From contig OZ271839.1 in assembly GCA_965601825.1 (NCBI GenBank), positions 1,984,001 through 2,048,000 of the forward strand: a stretch of 64,000 bases of DNA. Reading direction: 5' to 3'. The notes beneath the pieces were generated by a model, which saw nothing but the letters and a program-made list of their open reading frames with translations, searched no databases and was not told where the DNA came from. Position numbers and translations under genes: made by a program. This document shows, one piece after another, positions 35,901-45,002 of the stretch (positions within the stretch are counted from its first letter, which is position 1; each line of letters opens with the position of its first letter). The stretch is from HXMU1420-13 sp965601825. GTDB lineage: Bacteria > Bacteroidota > Rhodothermia > Balneolales > Balneolaceae.

Positions 35901-38900
35901 CATAATTGGTAGCGCCACCTTGTCCGGTACTTCCTGAGTTCGTGATGTTACCTGTATTTGGTAGTACCCCGGTTGTAGGTCTGATTTCTAAACCTGTAAA
36001 TTCTAACTGTCCAGGATTACTCGCTGAAGTAGAAGTGTCATCAATGGTAAATGTTAACAAACTTGAAGTGGCACTGGTGAAAGAAGCATCTAAAGCAGTA
36101 GTTCCACCATAAGCAGGACTAACTGTAACATCATAAGTTCCACTTGTATTCCATTCAAACCCAGTTGGAGCATTTAAAATGATAGTACCACCGAAAGTAA
36201 GCTCCTGTACAAAACCTTCTTGAATAAACGGACCGGTAAGTGATGTATAGCTAGAATTAGCATCATCAGCAGAAATAGTTGAACCTCCTGTAGCTGGTGT
36301 AATCTTTCGAATTGGAACATCATATTTCTCGGATAAATAATCCTCGACACTTTCACGTTCTTCATCGGTAAGACTTCTGCTGTAATAGATAAATTCAGCT
36401 ATTTCACCATCCCAACTTTGATTCGCTACATTAGGATCATCCTTTCCACCTTTTCCAAGAATAGCTGTTGTAGCTGCAGTAGCGGAAATGGTACCGGATG
36501 GTGGGGGATCTGCTGCCGAGCTAGGATTATTAAGGATTCCATCTACATATAAATCATACAACAGACCGGAATCCCACTGAAGGCTGATGATTTGAGACTC
36601 TGTAGTTTGGATATCAGAAAAGCTTTCGAGTTGATTATCTGCATTATTTGCCAGAATACCGGTCTTAACTACATTTGTGAAAGCTCCTGCTCCATTCGCA
36701 CCTGATGCATCATATCGAATAGTCAGAGTTTTATCGTCATTGTCAGGAACTTGTGTGTTAAATAATCCGCGATCAGAGCTTGTGACATCCGATTTTAATA
36801 CTACGAAGAGTGAAAATTCCGTAGCGTTGTCTATGTAGTTTACATCACCATCAGAATCCTCAAAATGATCGCCATTTCCTGCAAAAATCACAGATGGCTG
36901 ACCATTTAGTGCCGTTGAACTAGATTCAAAAACAGGTGCTGTACCTCCATCAGCAACTCCAACATAATCATTGCCATTTCCGCTTTGATCGGCCCAGGTT
37001 GTCACAGCTACACCATCACCTTCCGAAATACCTAAATCAGCTCTTAGCCAAACTTCGAGATTTGGAATAGTTTCGACAGGGCTTACATCTATTATCCGTT
37101 TGGTTGAATCACTTTTTAAAGCCCCATCGCTAACTATAAAACTAATTTCACGCTCTGGTCCAGATGCAATGGTTGCTGTATTACTGTATAGTATAGAACG
37201 TAATGCAGCTTGATAATCACTTAAAGAATTATTCCCAACAAGTTTTAATACACCAGTTGAAGAATTCCATGAACCAGTGATTCCAAAAAGGGTAGAGTAG
37301 GCAAGAGAATCTTCGGCTGACTTATAATTAGCTGAAATAACAACCAACGCACTATCCAGTGTTGTATTGTCAGGATCAGTAACTACAATGGTATTTGTTA
37401 TTTGAACATCAATATCTTCGTATTGAAGGTTTGAGGTTTCAATTGCTGATAAAACTGGTTTTGAGTTTGCAGCAACTACATCAATGTTACGATCAGCTGT
37501 ATTACTTGTATTAGTGCCATCTGAAACTGTAACGCTTATCGTTTTAGTAAGCTCGATTGGATCGCTGCTTAAATTCTCATAACTAATAGATCTTAAAGCT
37601 GTTTGATAATCAGCCAGATCATCGGATCCCGTTAATGTTAAAATCCCACTGGTAGAATTCCATGAACCTGAAATATTTCCAAAATCAGTGAATGCCAGTT
37701 CATCTTCCCCTAATGTAAAATTGTTTGATATACTGACGGTAGCACTAGAAAGATTTGCATCATCAAAATCGTCAACTACAATTGTTGAAGTCACAGCTAG
37801 AGGTGAATCACCTTCGGTAAAGGTAAGCGTGTCAGTCTCAATAGAAGTGAGTGTTGGGTTAAACTCAAGATCGACTACATTGATGTTTCTGGATTGAACA
37901 TTACTACTATCATCCCAATCGTAAACGATGAACTCTATTGTTCGGATCGAAACTGTTGGATTGGAAATTGAATTTCGATATCGAACAGCTCGTAAAGCAG
38001 TTTGGTAATTAGATTTTGTGTCGCTACCTGTTAGTGATAAAACACCAGTTGTACCATTGAATGAACCAGTAATATTTCCGAAATCAGTGAAAGTGAGCGA
38101 ATCTTCTCCTGTTACAAAATTTGTCGTCAATCGTACTTGAGCACTATCCAGATTATTATGTGGATCTGGATCTGAAATAGTGATTGTCCCCGTTATTAAT
38201 GTATCAGAATCACCTTCTGAAAAGTCTATGTTGCTAACTTCAATTCCAGCTAATACAGGCGGTGTATTCCCCCAAGTATCTTCGAAATAGTTATTTATAC
38301 TTTGAATTTGGCCATTACTCAATACAGTGTTCCAAGATGCAACTTCAGCGACTAATCCATTTAATTGTCCATTTGCATTTGCTTTGGAAACTGGCTGGCG
38401 AGTGTTGCCATTACTTCCACCAACTGCTGAATTTTGTGAAATAGGCTGCATTGCTGCTGCATCATTTACACTTTCAAATCCACCATCATTTAATTCAGCA
38501 ACCCATTCATTATCATTATGATATGCAACTACATAGTAAGTAGTATTTTCAACTACCTCGCCCAAGTTTAGGGGGCGATACCTATCATTATTCGTTGGGC
38601 CCCAATCCGCACTACTTCTATTGTAAGCCATAGCATAAAGGCTATCATCTACAATACTAAAATTATAGCCAGCAGCATTAACGGCCTGTTCATAGATTAC
38701 TTGAAAACCTGTAACTGAAGTACCCGTTCTAAATATTAATGCAAACGACTTTTCAGTAAAAGCTGCATTATCAATTAAGACATCTGTAGCTCTTCGTAAT
38801 TCTTGGTTGGGTGTAAACATTACAGCTCCACGTTCACCAAAGGCTAAAGAATCAAAATCGGCTTCAGATGCACCATTTGGTGCTGTAAAATCAAATGAAT

Positions 38901-40506
38901 TCGTTGAGATATCACCCCAAGTAGCAATGGATGAATTGTCTAATGGAGGAGAAGCCTCGGCTGAGTTTAGAGTACCATCCCCATCCAAATCGAGTGCATT
39001 GAGATAAAATACAGGGTTTGTGATATCATCAAGTGCAGTAAGTACAACAACAACCTCAATGTCCCTCTGTAATATATTTGTTGCATCTGAACCGCTATAA
39101 CCGGTTATCGAAATAGTTCGTGTTAGACCACTTGGTGAGCCAGAGCTGCTACTAAATGTTACAGACCTTATTGCTGATTGGTATGCCAGTAATGAAGCTG
39201 AATTTTCAAGTAATAATTTACCGTTTGATGAATTATAGCTCCCGACAATGGTTCCGTCTGTATAATTTAGATCATCACCAGTGGCATCAAAATTTGAACT
39301 TATTTCAATTACAACACTATCTAGAGTTGTAATAGTTGGATGAGAGTCTACTGTGAGTGTATTTGTTATGAATACTGCTGCACCGCCTTCAAAATATTCT
39401 TGGTTACTTGCTTCAATAGTACTAAGCCCAGGAACATCGGATAACTCTTCAATAAAAGTGGACGGTGTTAGTTGATTTTTGTATTCGGTAGCAATCCAGT
39501 CAGCACTTCTTGAAATGTTAGAAATCCGAACTTCATCCATTAAACCATCAACCGCATCACCGGAGCGAGAAATATACAATGGGTCATTATTGGCAGTAAA
39601 TGCTGTTGTATTTGCATTACTCGTGACAAGTACACCATCTTGATAAATCTCCATACCAGAAGATGTTTGAACATATACAATATAGACCCAAACACCATTT
39701 CCGATTGTATTTGCAGTACCTGTGGTTAAGGTATTTGAACCGTTTTTATTAAAACGTGTTCTAAGAGTACCTCGAGAAGTAGCTTCATAAGAAGAGTTAA
39801 TCCCTTTTGATATAAAATCCGGCTGTTGTCCTTCACGATTAAACCAGAAAGACATAGTTATTTCACCAGTTATATCTAATGAAGCATCATCAGCTACCTG
39901 AATAAAATCTGCATCGCCCCGTTCGAAATCTCTGGCTAATCCAATTTGACCTGTAGTTGTGGGAATTCCCCCTGTACCATTTTCAGTACCGTCATTACCA
40001 TTTGATGTTCTATCCGTTTCAGTTGCACCTCCATCCATGTGCATCACCAATTGATAATTTGTATCCCATGTAGAGGTAGAACTTTGGTCTGTGGTTATTA
40101 AAGCATCACCATAGTAGATGAAGAATTGAGTATCTGATGAAGGGCTCACTGTTGGAAATCTAACCCAGAATGTAATTTCACCAGTGCCAGAATTATAGGA
40201 TTCCAATGCAAAATCTAAAGCTGTTGTACCATCTGAAGAACTAAAAGCAATGTCATATCCATTTGAGTTATTTGTACCAATGCCATTATCTGCATTGTAA
40301 GCAAAATCAGAATCTGTGATACTTATAAGTACAGGAAAGTCAATCAGATCAGTTGATCCACTTACGCTATCACTCTCAATAATAAATTTCTTTCTATCCC
40401 GAAAAGAGCCCAATTGCGCAAATGCATCTACTGCAAAAAGAGCAATTAAGGTAATGAAGAGAAGAGGTCTTACCTTAGATGATATGTGAGTTTTTAGGCG
40501 CAACAA
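32923..40506 (-). CDS. giant T9SS-exported multidomain surface protein (paralogue 2)
   Basis: Seen: 2,527 residues; only TTG starts (40506 or 40503) precede the signal peptide (LLFITLIALFAVDAFAQ). Same domain order as its neighbour with four rather than five cadherin-like repeats: DUF2341-like, LamG (ends DEVRISNISRSADWIATEY), repeats, LamG-like, three repeats, LamG-like, a GGSTISADDAN-type beta domain, Big_1-like Ig domains, then the C-terminal region with SGWNLVGNPFGATIDWDD and a T9SS domain with LEQNYPNPFNPSTT and SGVYFYRLTTPTKVITRQM. The C-terminal 600 residues are highly similar to paralogue 1. Inferred: tandem duplicate, both adhesin-like; 66 bases separate them with no clear terminator. 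Confidence 0.85.
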   Translation of the reverse strand: MLRLKTHISSKVRPLLFITLIALFAVDAFAQLGSFRDRKKFIIESDSVSGSTDLIDFPVLISITDSDFAYNADNGIGTNNSNGYDIAFSSSDGTTALDFALESYNSGTGEITFWVRFPTVSPSSDTQFFIYYGDALITTDQSSTSTWDTNYQLVMHMDGGATETDRTSNGNDGTENGTGGIPTTTGQIGLARDFERGDADFIQVADDASLDITGEITMSFWFNREGQQPDFISKGINSSYEATSRGTLRTRFNKNGSNTLTTGTANTIGNGVWVYIVYVQTSSGMEIYQDGVLVTSNANTTAFTANNDPLYISRSGDAVDGLMDEVRISNISRSADWIATEYKNQLTPSTFIEELSDVPGLSTIEASNQEYFEGGAAVFITNTLTVDSHPTITTLDSVVIEISSNFDATGDDLNYTDGTIVGSYNSSNGKLLLENSASLLAYQSAIRSVTFSSSSGSPSGLTRTISITGYSGSDATNILQRDIEVVVVLTALDDITNPVFYLNALDLDGDGTLNSAEASPPLDNSSIATWGDISTNSFDFTAPNGASEADFDSLAFGERGAVMFTPNQELRRATDVLIDNAAFTEKSFALIFRTGTSVTGFQVIYEQAVNAAGYNFSIVDDSLYAMAYNRSSADWGPTNNDRYRPLNLGEVVENTTYYVVAYHNDNEWVAELNDGGFESVNDAAAMQPISQNSAVGGSNGNTRQPVSKANANGQLNGLVAEVASWNTVLSNGQIQSINNYFEDTWGNTPPVLAGIEVSNIDFSEGDSDTLITGTITISDPDPHNNLDSAQVRLTTNFVTGEDSLTFTDFGNITGSFNGTTGVLSLTGSDTKSNYQTALRAVRYRNSISNPTVSIRTIEFIVYDWDDSSNVQSRNINVVDLEFNPTLTSIETDTLTFTEGDSPLAVTSTIVVDDFDDANLSSATVSISNNFTLGEDELAFTDFGNISGSWNSTSGILTLTGSDDLADYQTALRSISYENLSSDPIELTKTISVTVSDGTNTSNTADRNIDVVAANSKPVLSAIETSNLQYEDIDVQITNTIVVTDPDNTTLDSALVVISANYKSAEDSLAYSTLFGITGSWNSSTGVLKLVGNNSLSDYQAALRSILYSNTATIASGPEREISFIVSDGALKSDSTKRIIDVSPVETIPNLEVWLRADLGISEGDGVAVTTWADQSGNGNDYVGVADGGTAPVFESSSTALNGQPSVIFAGNGDHFEDSDGDVNYIDNATEFSLFVVLKSDVTSSDRGLFNTQVPDNDDKTLTIRYDASGANGAGAFTNVVKTGILANNADNQLESFSDIQTTESQIISLQWDSGLLYDLYVDGILNNPSSAADPPPSGTISATAATTAILGKGGKDDPNVANQSWDGEIAEFIYYSRSLTDEERESVEDYLSEKYDVPIRKITPATGGSTISADDANSSYTSLTGPFIQEGFVQELTFGGTIILNAPTGFEWNTSGTYDVTVSPAYGGTTALDASFTSATSSLLTFTIDDTSTSASNPGQLEFTGLEIRPTTGVLPNTGNITNSGSTGQGGATNYGTITMVPGVKDSLSIVIQPSATNVDSTVSPPVRVQLVDQFGNDVEESGVSISMALSSGTGTLSGSSSELTNALGIAEFDSLIFDEIGTKELEATSGVLSPDTSSTFEIVNAGTLTSFLVERDPSGSISSKTAGQTFNIKLTALDGTSTTVTTFTGTVVVSSSCDMGTGQGTTSNFTSGVLSGLTVSITEVGVCDITVTNSAGSETGTSNTFTVSPGTADETNSTITASPTVILNDGSSTSTITIQLIDAFGNNLTTGGSTVILSTTQGSFPGGTTATDNGDGTYTNTLQSSTSTVTATITGTVDAASITDDAQVEFAAFTHIWDSQLGSASVASDWEDSGNWNVGTVPGSSSVILIPASPAVGNEFPVIDQAGASVTSVSMETGASLTISGGINFTITGDISGGSVLGTNADSLTVGGDVLNVSTINVGTVIINGSTEQLITDPHSYTNLEIDNSNGVSIEQNLTISDTLRLTSGELLIPSGINVITGGIAYGTGTFRFQREITGSRGWRMISSPVSSDYGDFLDGILTQGYSGAFYDSGSSPGDTLQPNVITYLESYATNDNGLPATDNDRYRAPTSDSQALTAGQGMFVFMFDTIAADVLYNDALPDTLDVSGQEFPASGNEVNFNITYTTAADSGWNLVGNPFGATIDWDDGPSWTKTNVESTIYIWDPASNGGNGEYLTWNGTTGTLGSGLIAPFQGFWVKANAASPDLRVTTDAKTTGGSFLRKEIQKDFDPPTFTLELTSGDLKKSTVFMYSDNASLEKDELDAYELTPFSATRLEIYSTLSNGLALAINNLPYTLTNRYLIPIHINGFENGEPIEGNFAIRAINMDDIPDDWLISLIDNNSGNIYDLNTQQEIEFFHTTQKRFKGTYPNRQESITQKASTTARFTLWVTTEEIEANIPQQIILEQNYPNPFNPSTTINYGLDVNSDVLLEIYDLLGRRVQTLVNESQFAGFYSVQFNASSLSSGVYFYRLTTPTKVITRQMTLIK

Positions 40507-40682
40507 TTCGGACTTCGTTACACGTTTGTCAAACCAATTTAATATAATTTAAAACCGCTTTCATAATGCCAGAATTAGTGCATTCTAATACCACTATACC
40601 ATTGGTCAAAGCTGATAACTACTTCATCGTCAATTTTTCGATGTTTATCGAAAATAAGTCTAGTCTTAGTACACTCTTTTTT

Positions 40683-40690
40683 TACCTTTG
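40683..40690 (+). promoter_or_regulatory. possible -7 element upstream of rfbDCB
   Basis: Seen: TACCTTTG, a TAnnTTTG match, 86 bases before the rfbD ATG in the 269-base divergent gap between the giant T9SS gene and rfbD. No convincing -33 TTTG is present. The rest of the gap is AT-rich with nothing else recognisable. Confidence 0.25.
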
Positions 40691-40775
40691 TGAAAAAAGA
40701 TAATATGATGGATTTAATAAATAGTTCGAGCGCATCGAAATTGAGTAATCACTTAAAGCATTGTAAAGCCGACTG

Positions 40776-41639
40776 ATGAAATATGTAATTGTTGGCGCAG
40801 ATGGTCAGTTAGGTCAGGAGTGGATTAAAGTACTTTCGAACAGAGGATCTGAATTTAGTGCTTACACATTTGATGATTTAGATATTACTGACTTTGAAAA
40901 ACTAGAGACTGTTTTAAAAACTGAAAAACCAGACGTGATAATCAATTGTGCCGCCTATACGGCCGTAGATAAAGCAGAAGAAGAAATAGAATTAGCAAAT
41001 TTGATCAACCACAAAGCGGTTCAAAAGCTTGCTGAGTTGAGCCTAAAGTTTCAGATCAATTTTGTGCATTTTTCAACTGATTATGTTTTTGCTGGAAATA
41101 TTGAAGATCAGAATACGTATCCAGACGGATATCCTGAAGATGTAGTTCCAGAACCAATTAATGAATATGGTTTATCAAAGTGGAAAGGGGAACAAGAGAT
41201 TATTGAATCAGGATGTGATTTTTTAATTCTCCGATTATCATGGCTATGTGGTGCTTTTAGCAACAACTTTGTGAAAACAATGCTTCGCTTATCAAAAGAA
41301 AGAGACTCTCTTAATGTTGTAAATGATCAAATTGGAGTTCCAACATTTACATCTCACGCAGTAAGACAGTCAATCCAACTGATTGAACAATTTAAAAATG
41401 GTATTTATCATCTTGGATCGAAGGGAAAGATCAGTTGGTATGATTTTGCAGTAAAAATCTTCGAATTGAGCAAAATTGATATCACTGTTACTCCTGTTTC
41501 AAGTAAGGAGTATATCACTAAAGCAAAGCGACCTAGTTTCTCGAAGCTATCTACAAAAAAGATTGAAAAAGAGTTGGGAATACCCCCAATAGATTGGGTT
41601 GAGGGATTGAAAATTCTATTAAATGATTTGAATAAATGA
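40776..41639 (+). CDS. rfbD: dTDP-4-dehydrorhamnose reductase
   Basis: Seen: 287 residues, usual length. N-terminal NADPH motif IVGADGQLGQ; NCAAYTAVDKAEEE; FSTDYVFAG; and catalytic YGLSKWKGE (Tyr-x3-Lys). Known: last step of dTDP-L-rhamnose synthesis, reduction of dTDP-4-dehydro-L-rhamnose. Its stop overlaps the rfbC start (ATGA). First gene of rfbDCB; rfbA (thymidylyltransferase) is not in the window. Confidence 0.94.
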   Translation: MKYVIVGADGQLGQEWIKVLSNRGSEFSAYTFDDLDITDFEKLETVLKTEKPDVIINCAAYTAVDKAEEEIELANLINHKAVQKLAELSLKFQINFVHFSTDYVFAGNIEDQNTYPDGYPEDVVPEPINEYGLSKWKGEQEIIESGCDFLILRLSWLCGAFSNNFVKTMLRLSKERDSLNVVNDQIGVPTFTSHAVRQSIQLIEQFKNGIYHLGSKGKISWYDFAVKIFELSKIDITVTPVSSKEYITKAKRPSFSKLSTKKIEKELGIPPIDWVEGLKILLNDLNK

Positions 41640-42181
41640 AAATAACACAAGCACGAATACCTGATGTAAAGATAATAGAGCCTAATGTATTAGAAGATAG
41701 CAGAGGCTATTTCTTAGAAACCTTTCGATCAGAAATATTGAATTCTAATGGGATAGATGATGCTTTTGTTCAGGATAACATCTCCAAATCAGCTAAAGGG
41801 ACAATAAGGGGTCTTCACTATCAGAAAGAAGTACCACAGGCAAAATTAGTACAATGTGTTTATGGTAAAATTCTTGACGTAGCCGTGGATGTTAGAAAGG
41901 GCTCCAAAACATTTGGGAACTATGTGGCTGTTCAATTATCAGAGGAAAATCATAAGCAAGTCTATATTCCAGAGGGTTTCGCTCATGGATTTTCAGTTTT
42001 ATCTGATGAAGCCATTGTATGCTATAAATGTTCATCCTATTATCACAAGGAATCTGAAAGAGGAATACGGTGGGATGATCCACAGATTCGAATTAATTGG
42101 GGAGTAGAAAAGCCAATTCTTTCCGATAAAGACAGAAAACAGCCTTTGCTCGCATCACTAACAGAAAACGACTTATTCTAA
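41636..42181 (+). CDS. rfbC: dTDP-4-dehydrorhamnose 3,5-epimerase
   Basis: Seen: 181 residues, a single cupin. Diagnostic motifs: GTIRGLHYQKEVPQAKLV with catalytic His, GKILDVAVDVRKGSKTFG, and YIPEGFAHGF. Known: epimerises C3 and C5 of dTDP-4-dehydro-6-deoxyglucose. Overlaps rfbD by four bases and ends immediately before rfbB, so it is translationally coupled on both sides. Confidence 0.95.
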   Translation: MKITQARIPDVKIIEPNVLEDSRGYFLETFRSEILNSNGIDDAFVQDNISKSAKGTIRGLHYQKEVPQAKLVQCVYGKILDVAVDVRKGSKTFGNYVAVQLSEENHKQVYIPEGFAHGFSVLSDEAIVCYKCSSYYHKESERGIRWDDPQIRINWGVEKPILSDKDRKQPLLASLTENDLF

Positions 42182-43195
42182 ATGAAAATAATAATTACAG
42201 GTGGAGCTGGATTCATTGGTTCAAACCTAATTTTGTATTTACATCAAAAATATCCTGATTGGAGCATTTATAACCTGGATAAGCTTACCTATGCATCTGA
42301 TAGGAGTTACTTAAATCCGCTCAAAGATTCAGACAGATATCACTTCAAGAAAGTTGATCTTGTGGATCGGGATGCTGTAAAAGATATTGTGAAAGCATTT
42401 AAACCCGATGGTGTGATTCATCTGGCTGCAGAATCTCACGTTGATAATTCAATCACCGGACCTGAACCATTCATTCAATCAAATGTAGTTGGAACATTTA
42501 ACATATTGGAAGAATGTCGTCAATTATGGAAAGAGAACGAGGAATCCTGGAACTCAAATCGTTTTCTACACGTTTCGACAGACGAGGTTTATGGTGAACT
42601 AGAAGATGACGGTTACTTTACAGAAACGACTCCCTATGCACCAAATTCACCGTATTCAGCATCAAAGGCGGGTAGCGACATGATTGTGCGATCGTATTTT
42701 CAAACCTATGGAATGAACCTTGTAACCACTAATTGTTCAAATAATTACGGTCCTCATCAACATGATGAAAAGCTTATTCCAACTGTAATTCGGAATGCAG
42801 TAGCACATAATCCTATTCCGATTTATGGAAAGGGACAAAATGTAAGAGATTGGTTATTTGTCAGAGATCATTGTTCAGCAATTGAAACAGCTTTCTTAAC
42901 CGGAAAAGCCGGGGAGACCTATAATATTGGCGGTAATAATGAGTGGAAGAATTTGGATCTGGTTCAAAAAATTTGTGAAGTGCTGAATAATAAAGTTGCC
43001 AATGGACCTGATGGTGATTATAAAAACCTGATTTCTTTTGTAACGGATCGATTAGGACATGATTTCCGTTACGCCATCGACGCATCAAAAATTAAGCGCG
43101 AACTGAATTGGGAACCTAATCCTGATTTTGATTCAATGCTTGAAGAAACAGTAATGTGGTACGTGAATAAGTACAATTCCTCAATTAAGAATTAA
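42182..43195 (+). CDS. rfbB: dTDP-glucose 4,6-dehydratase
   Basis: Seen: 337 residues. NAD motif GGAGFIGSNL; HLAAESHVDNSI; STDEVYGEL with the catalytic Asp-Glu; and YSASKAGSDMIVRSYF (Tyr-x3-Lys). Known: converts dTDP-glucose to dTDP-4-dehydro-6-deoxyglucose, the second step of the rhamnose pathway. Starts the base after rfbC ends. The gene order D-C-B lacks rfbA, which must lie elsewhere. Confidence 0.95.
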   Translation: MKIIITGGAGFIGSNLILYLHQKYPDWSIYNLDKLTYASDRSYLNPLKDSDRYHFKKVDLVDRDAVKDIVKAFKPDGVIHLAAESHVDNSITGPEPFIQSNVVGTFNILEECRQLWKENEESWNSNRFLHVSTDEVYGELEDDGYFTETTPYAPNSPYSASKAGSDMIVRSYFQTYGMNLVTTNCSNNYGPHQHDEKLIPTVIRNAVAHNPIPIYGKGQNVRDWLFVRDHCSAIETAFLTGKAGETYNIGGNNEWKNLDLVQKICEVLNNKVANGPDGDYKNLISFVTDRLGHDFRYAIDASKIKRELNWEPNPDFDSMLEETVMWYVNKYNSSIKN

Positions 43196-43237
43196 CAATT
43201 AATCGATGATAATTCTTAATTGAATAATTCTTAATTG
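43182..43237. repeat. triple 13-mer repeat between rfbB and EVE gene
   Basis: Seen: CAATTAAGAATTA at 43182-43194 (covering the end of rfbB) and two direct copies of its reverse complement TAATTCTTAATTG at 43210-43222 and 43225-43237. The first arm can pair with either copy. There is no T-tract, so a weak terminator, a spacer repeat or a binding site are all possible. Confidence 0.6.
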
Positions 43238-43245
43238 GTAATTGA

Positions 43246-43704
43246 ATGAGAAAATATTGGTTATGTAAGTCAGAACCGGACAATTACTCCATTGATGAAA
43301 TGGAACAAGATGGAACAACACCTTGGGATGGAGTCAGAAACTACGGAGCAAGAAACTACATGCGTGACGAAATGAAGCCCGGAGACGGGGTTTTATTTTA
43401 TCATTCAAATCAAAAACCACCGGCAATTGTTGGAACAATGGAGGTAATCTCGGAAGCCTACCCTGATGCACTTCAATTCGACCCAGATTCGAAATACTTC
43501 GATCCTAAAAGTTCGGAAGAAAACCCAAGATGGATTAACGTTGATATGAAATTCGTTAAAAAACTTGACGAACCAATCAGCAGATATACTTTGCAAGAAG
43601 ATCCTGAATTGGAAAACATGGAGTTGTTCCGATTAGGTAGATATTCAATTACAAAGGTGAGCGAATCAGAGTGGAACAAGATCCATGAAATGATGGGATC
43701 TTAG
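43246..43704 (+). CDS. EVE-domain (PUA-like) protein
   Basis: Seen: 152 residues, entirely an EVE domain: start KYWLCKSEPDNYSIDEM, then TPWDGVRNYGARNYMRDEMK and GDGVLFYHSN, with the conserved Trp and aromatic cage region. Known: EVE domains belong to the PUA/YTH/ASCH superfamily and are thought to bind modified bases in nucleic acid; bacterial members are often stand-alone. Cytoplasmic. The repeats at 43182-43237 lie just upstream. Confidence 0.88.
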   Translation: MRKYWLCKSEPDNYSIDEMEQDGTTPWDGVRNYGARNYMRDEMKPGDGVLFYHSNQKPPAIVGTMEVISEAYPDALQFDPDSKYFDPKSSEENPRWINVDMKFVKKLDEPISRYTLQEDPELENMELFRLGRYSITKVSESEWNKIHEMMGS

Positions 43705-43747
43705 TTATATAAACCGACCTTTTATTGCTCAGATATTGACTTTAAAA

Positions 43748-44956
43748 ATGATGGAACATGCAGTTAAAAAAGAGTTAGAACTGCCCTGCGGAGTCACCAT
43801 CAAAAATCGCATCGCAAAAGCTGCGATGACCGAACGGTTGGCTGATGAAAAGAATCATGCGACAGAAAAACTGATAAGCCTATATCAGCATTGGTCAGAT
43901 TTTGGTGCCGGCTTATTGATATCCGGCAATATCATGATTGACAGGAGATATAAAGAGTCAGCTGGAAATATTGTTTTAGAAGATGAAACAGGTTTAGAAT
44001 CGCTAAAAAAAATGGTTCAAGCTGGCAAAGGGAATAACACACACTTCTGGGCGCAAATAAGTCACCCGGGTAGGCAAGCAACCATTTTCTCCACTTTTTC
44101 TCCGATAGCACCGTCTGCAATAAAGCTCAAAAAATTGATGCTCTTTGCTACACCAACCGCAATGAGTCTTGAGCAAATCAAAGAAGTAGAAAACAGATTT
44201 CTTAAAACTGCTGAACTCTGTAAAACAGCGGGTTTCTCAGGAGTACAATTTCATTCAGCACATGGATATTTATTGAGTCAGTTTTTAGCACCGAATACGA
44301 ACCAAAGAGATGATGAATATGGTGGAAGCATTGAAAACAGAGCTCGTTTACTTTTAGATATCGTAAGAAACGCGAGACTTGTATTAGGAGAAGAATATCC
44401 TATATCAGTAAAATTGAATAGCGCTGATTTTCAGAGAGGTGGTTTTAGTGAAGAAGATTCACTTTATGTGATTAAAGAACTCGAAAAATTGAATATCGAT
44501 TTACTTGAGATTTCCGGGGGTACTTATGAGAATATCACCTTTTTAACAAAACGATTCGAAAAGGATTCTACTAAGCGAAGAGAGGCATATTTCTTGGATT
44601 TCGCTCGAAAAATAAGGTCTCTAACAAAATTACCTTTGATGATTACAGGTGGATTTCGATCGCTGGATTTTTGTAATCAGGTTTTGGAAAATGATGAATT
44701 AGAAATGATTGGATTTGCCCGACCTTTTTTGAATGAAATAGATTTCCCGAAGACTTTTTTGGCTGATAGTAATCATAGAATAAAGGATGCTTCATTCGAT
44801 ATAAAGATCAAACAATTCAAAGACTTTGCTGAAGCAGGTTTTTATGATTATCAGATTGCCAGAATAGCTGAAGGGAAGCAACTTAAGCCTGGTTATAATC
44901 CATATTTAGCTATTGTTCGGTTGGTGAAAAATGAAATAAAGAAAGGTTGGTTTTAA
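43748..44956 (+). CDS. NADH:flavin oxidoreductase, old yellow enzyme family
   Basis: Seen: about 402 residues from ATG 43748 (a TTG at 43736 and ATG 43751 are alternatives). FMN barrel motifs: IKNRIAKAAMTERLA near the N-terminus, AQISHPGRQA, GVQFHSAHGYLLSQFLAPNT, RDDEYGGSIENRARLLLDI, and LMITGGFRS near the C-terminal phosphate site. Known: reduces activated alkenes or related substrates with NAD(P)H; single-domain form without the C-terminal FeS/FAD module of 2,4-dienoyl-CoA reductase. Substrate not predictable. Confidence 0.88.
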   Translation: MMEHAVKKELELPCGVTIKNRIAKAAMTERLADEKNHATEKLISLYQHWSDFGAGLLISGNIMIDRRYKESAGNIVLEDETGLESLKKMVQAGKGNNTHFWAQISHPGRQATIFSTFSPIAPSAIKLKKLMLFATPTAMSLEQIKEVENRFLKTAELCKTAGFSGVQFHSAHGYLLSQFLAPNTNQRDDEYGGSIENRARLLLDIVRNARLVLGEEYPISVKLNSADFQRGGFSEEDSLYVIKELEKLNIDLLEISGGTYENITFLTKRFEKDSTKRREAYFLDFARKIRSLTKLPLMITGGFRSLDFCNQVLENDELEMIGFARPFLNEIDFPKTFLADSNHRIKDASFDIKIKQFKDFAEAGFYDYQIARIAEGKQLKPGYNPYLAIVRLVKNEIKKGWF

Positions 44957-44968
44957 GACCAACCTTTC
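44941..44968. terminator. hairpin between convergent OYE and copper-receptor genes
   Basis: Seen: perfect 11-bp inverted repeat GAAAGGTTGGT / ACCAACCTTTC with a six-base loop that includes the stop codon of the flavin oxidoreductase gene. T-tracts are short on both strands. Inferred: weak bidirectional terminator. Confidence 0.5.
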
Positions 44969-45002
44969 ATGTTGTAGAAGAAAATATTGATTTAAGCTAG
45001 AA

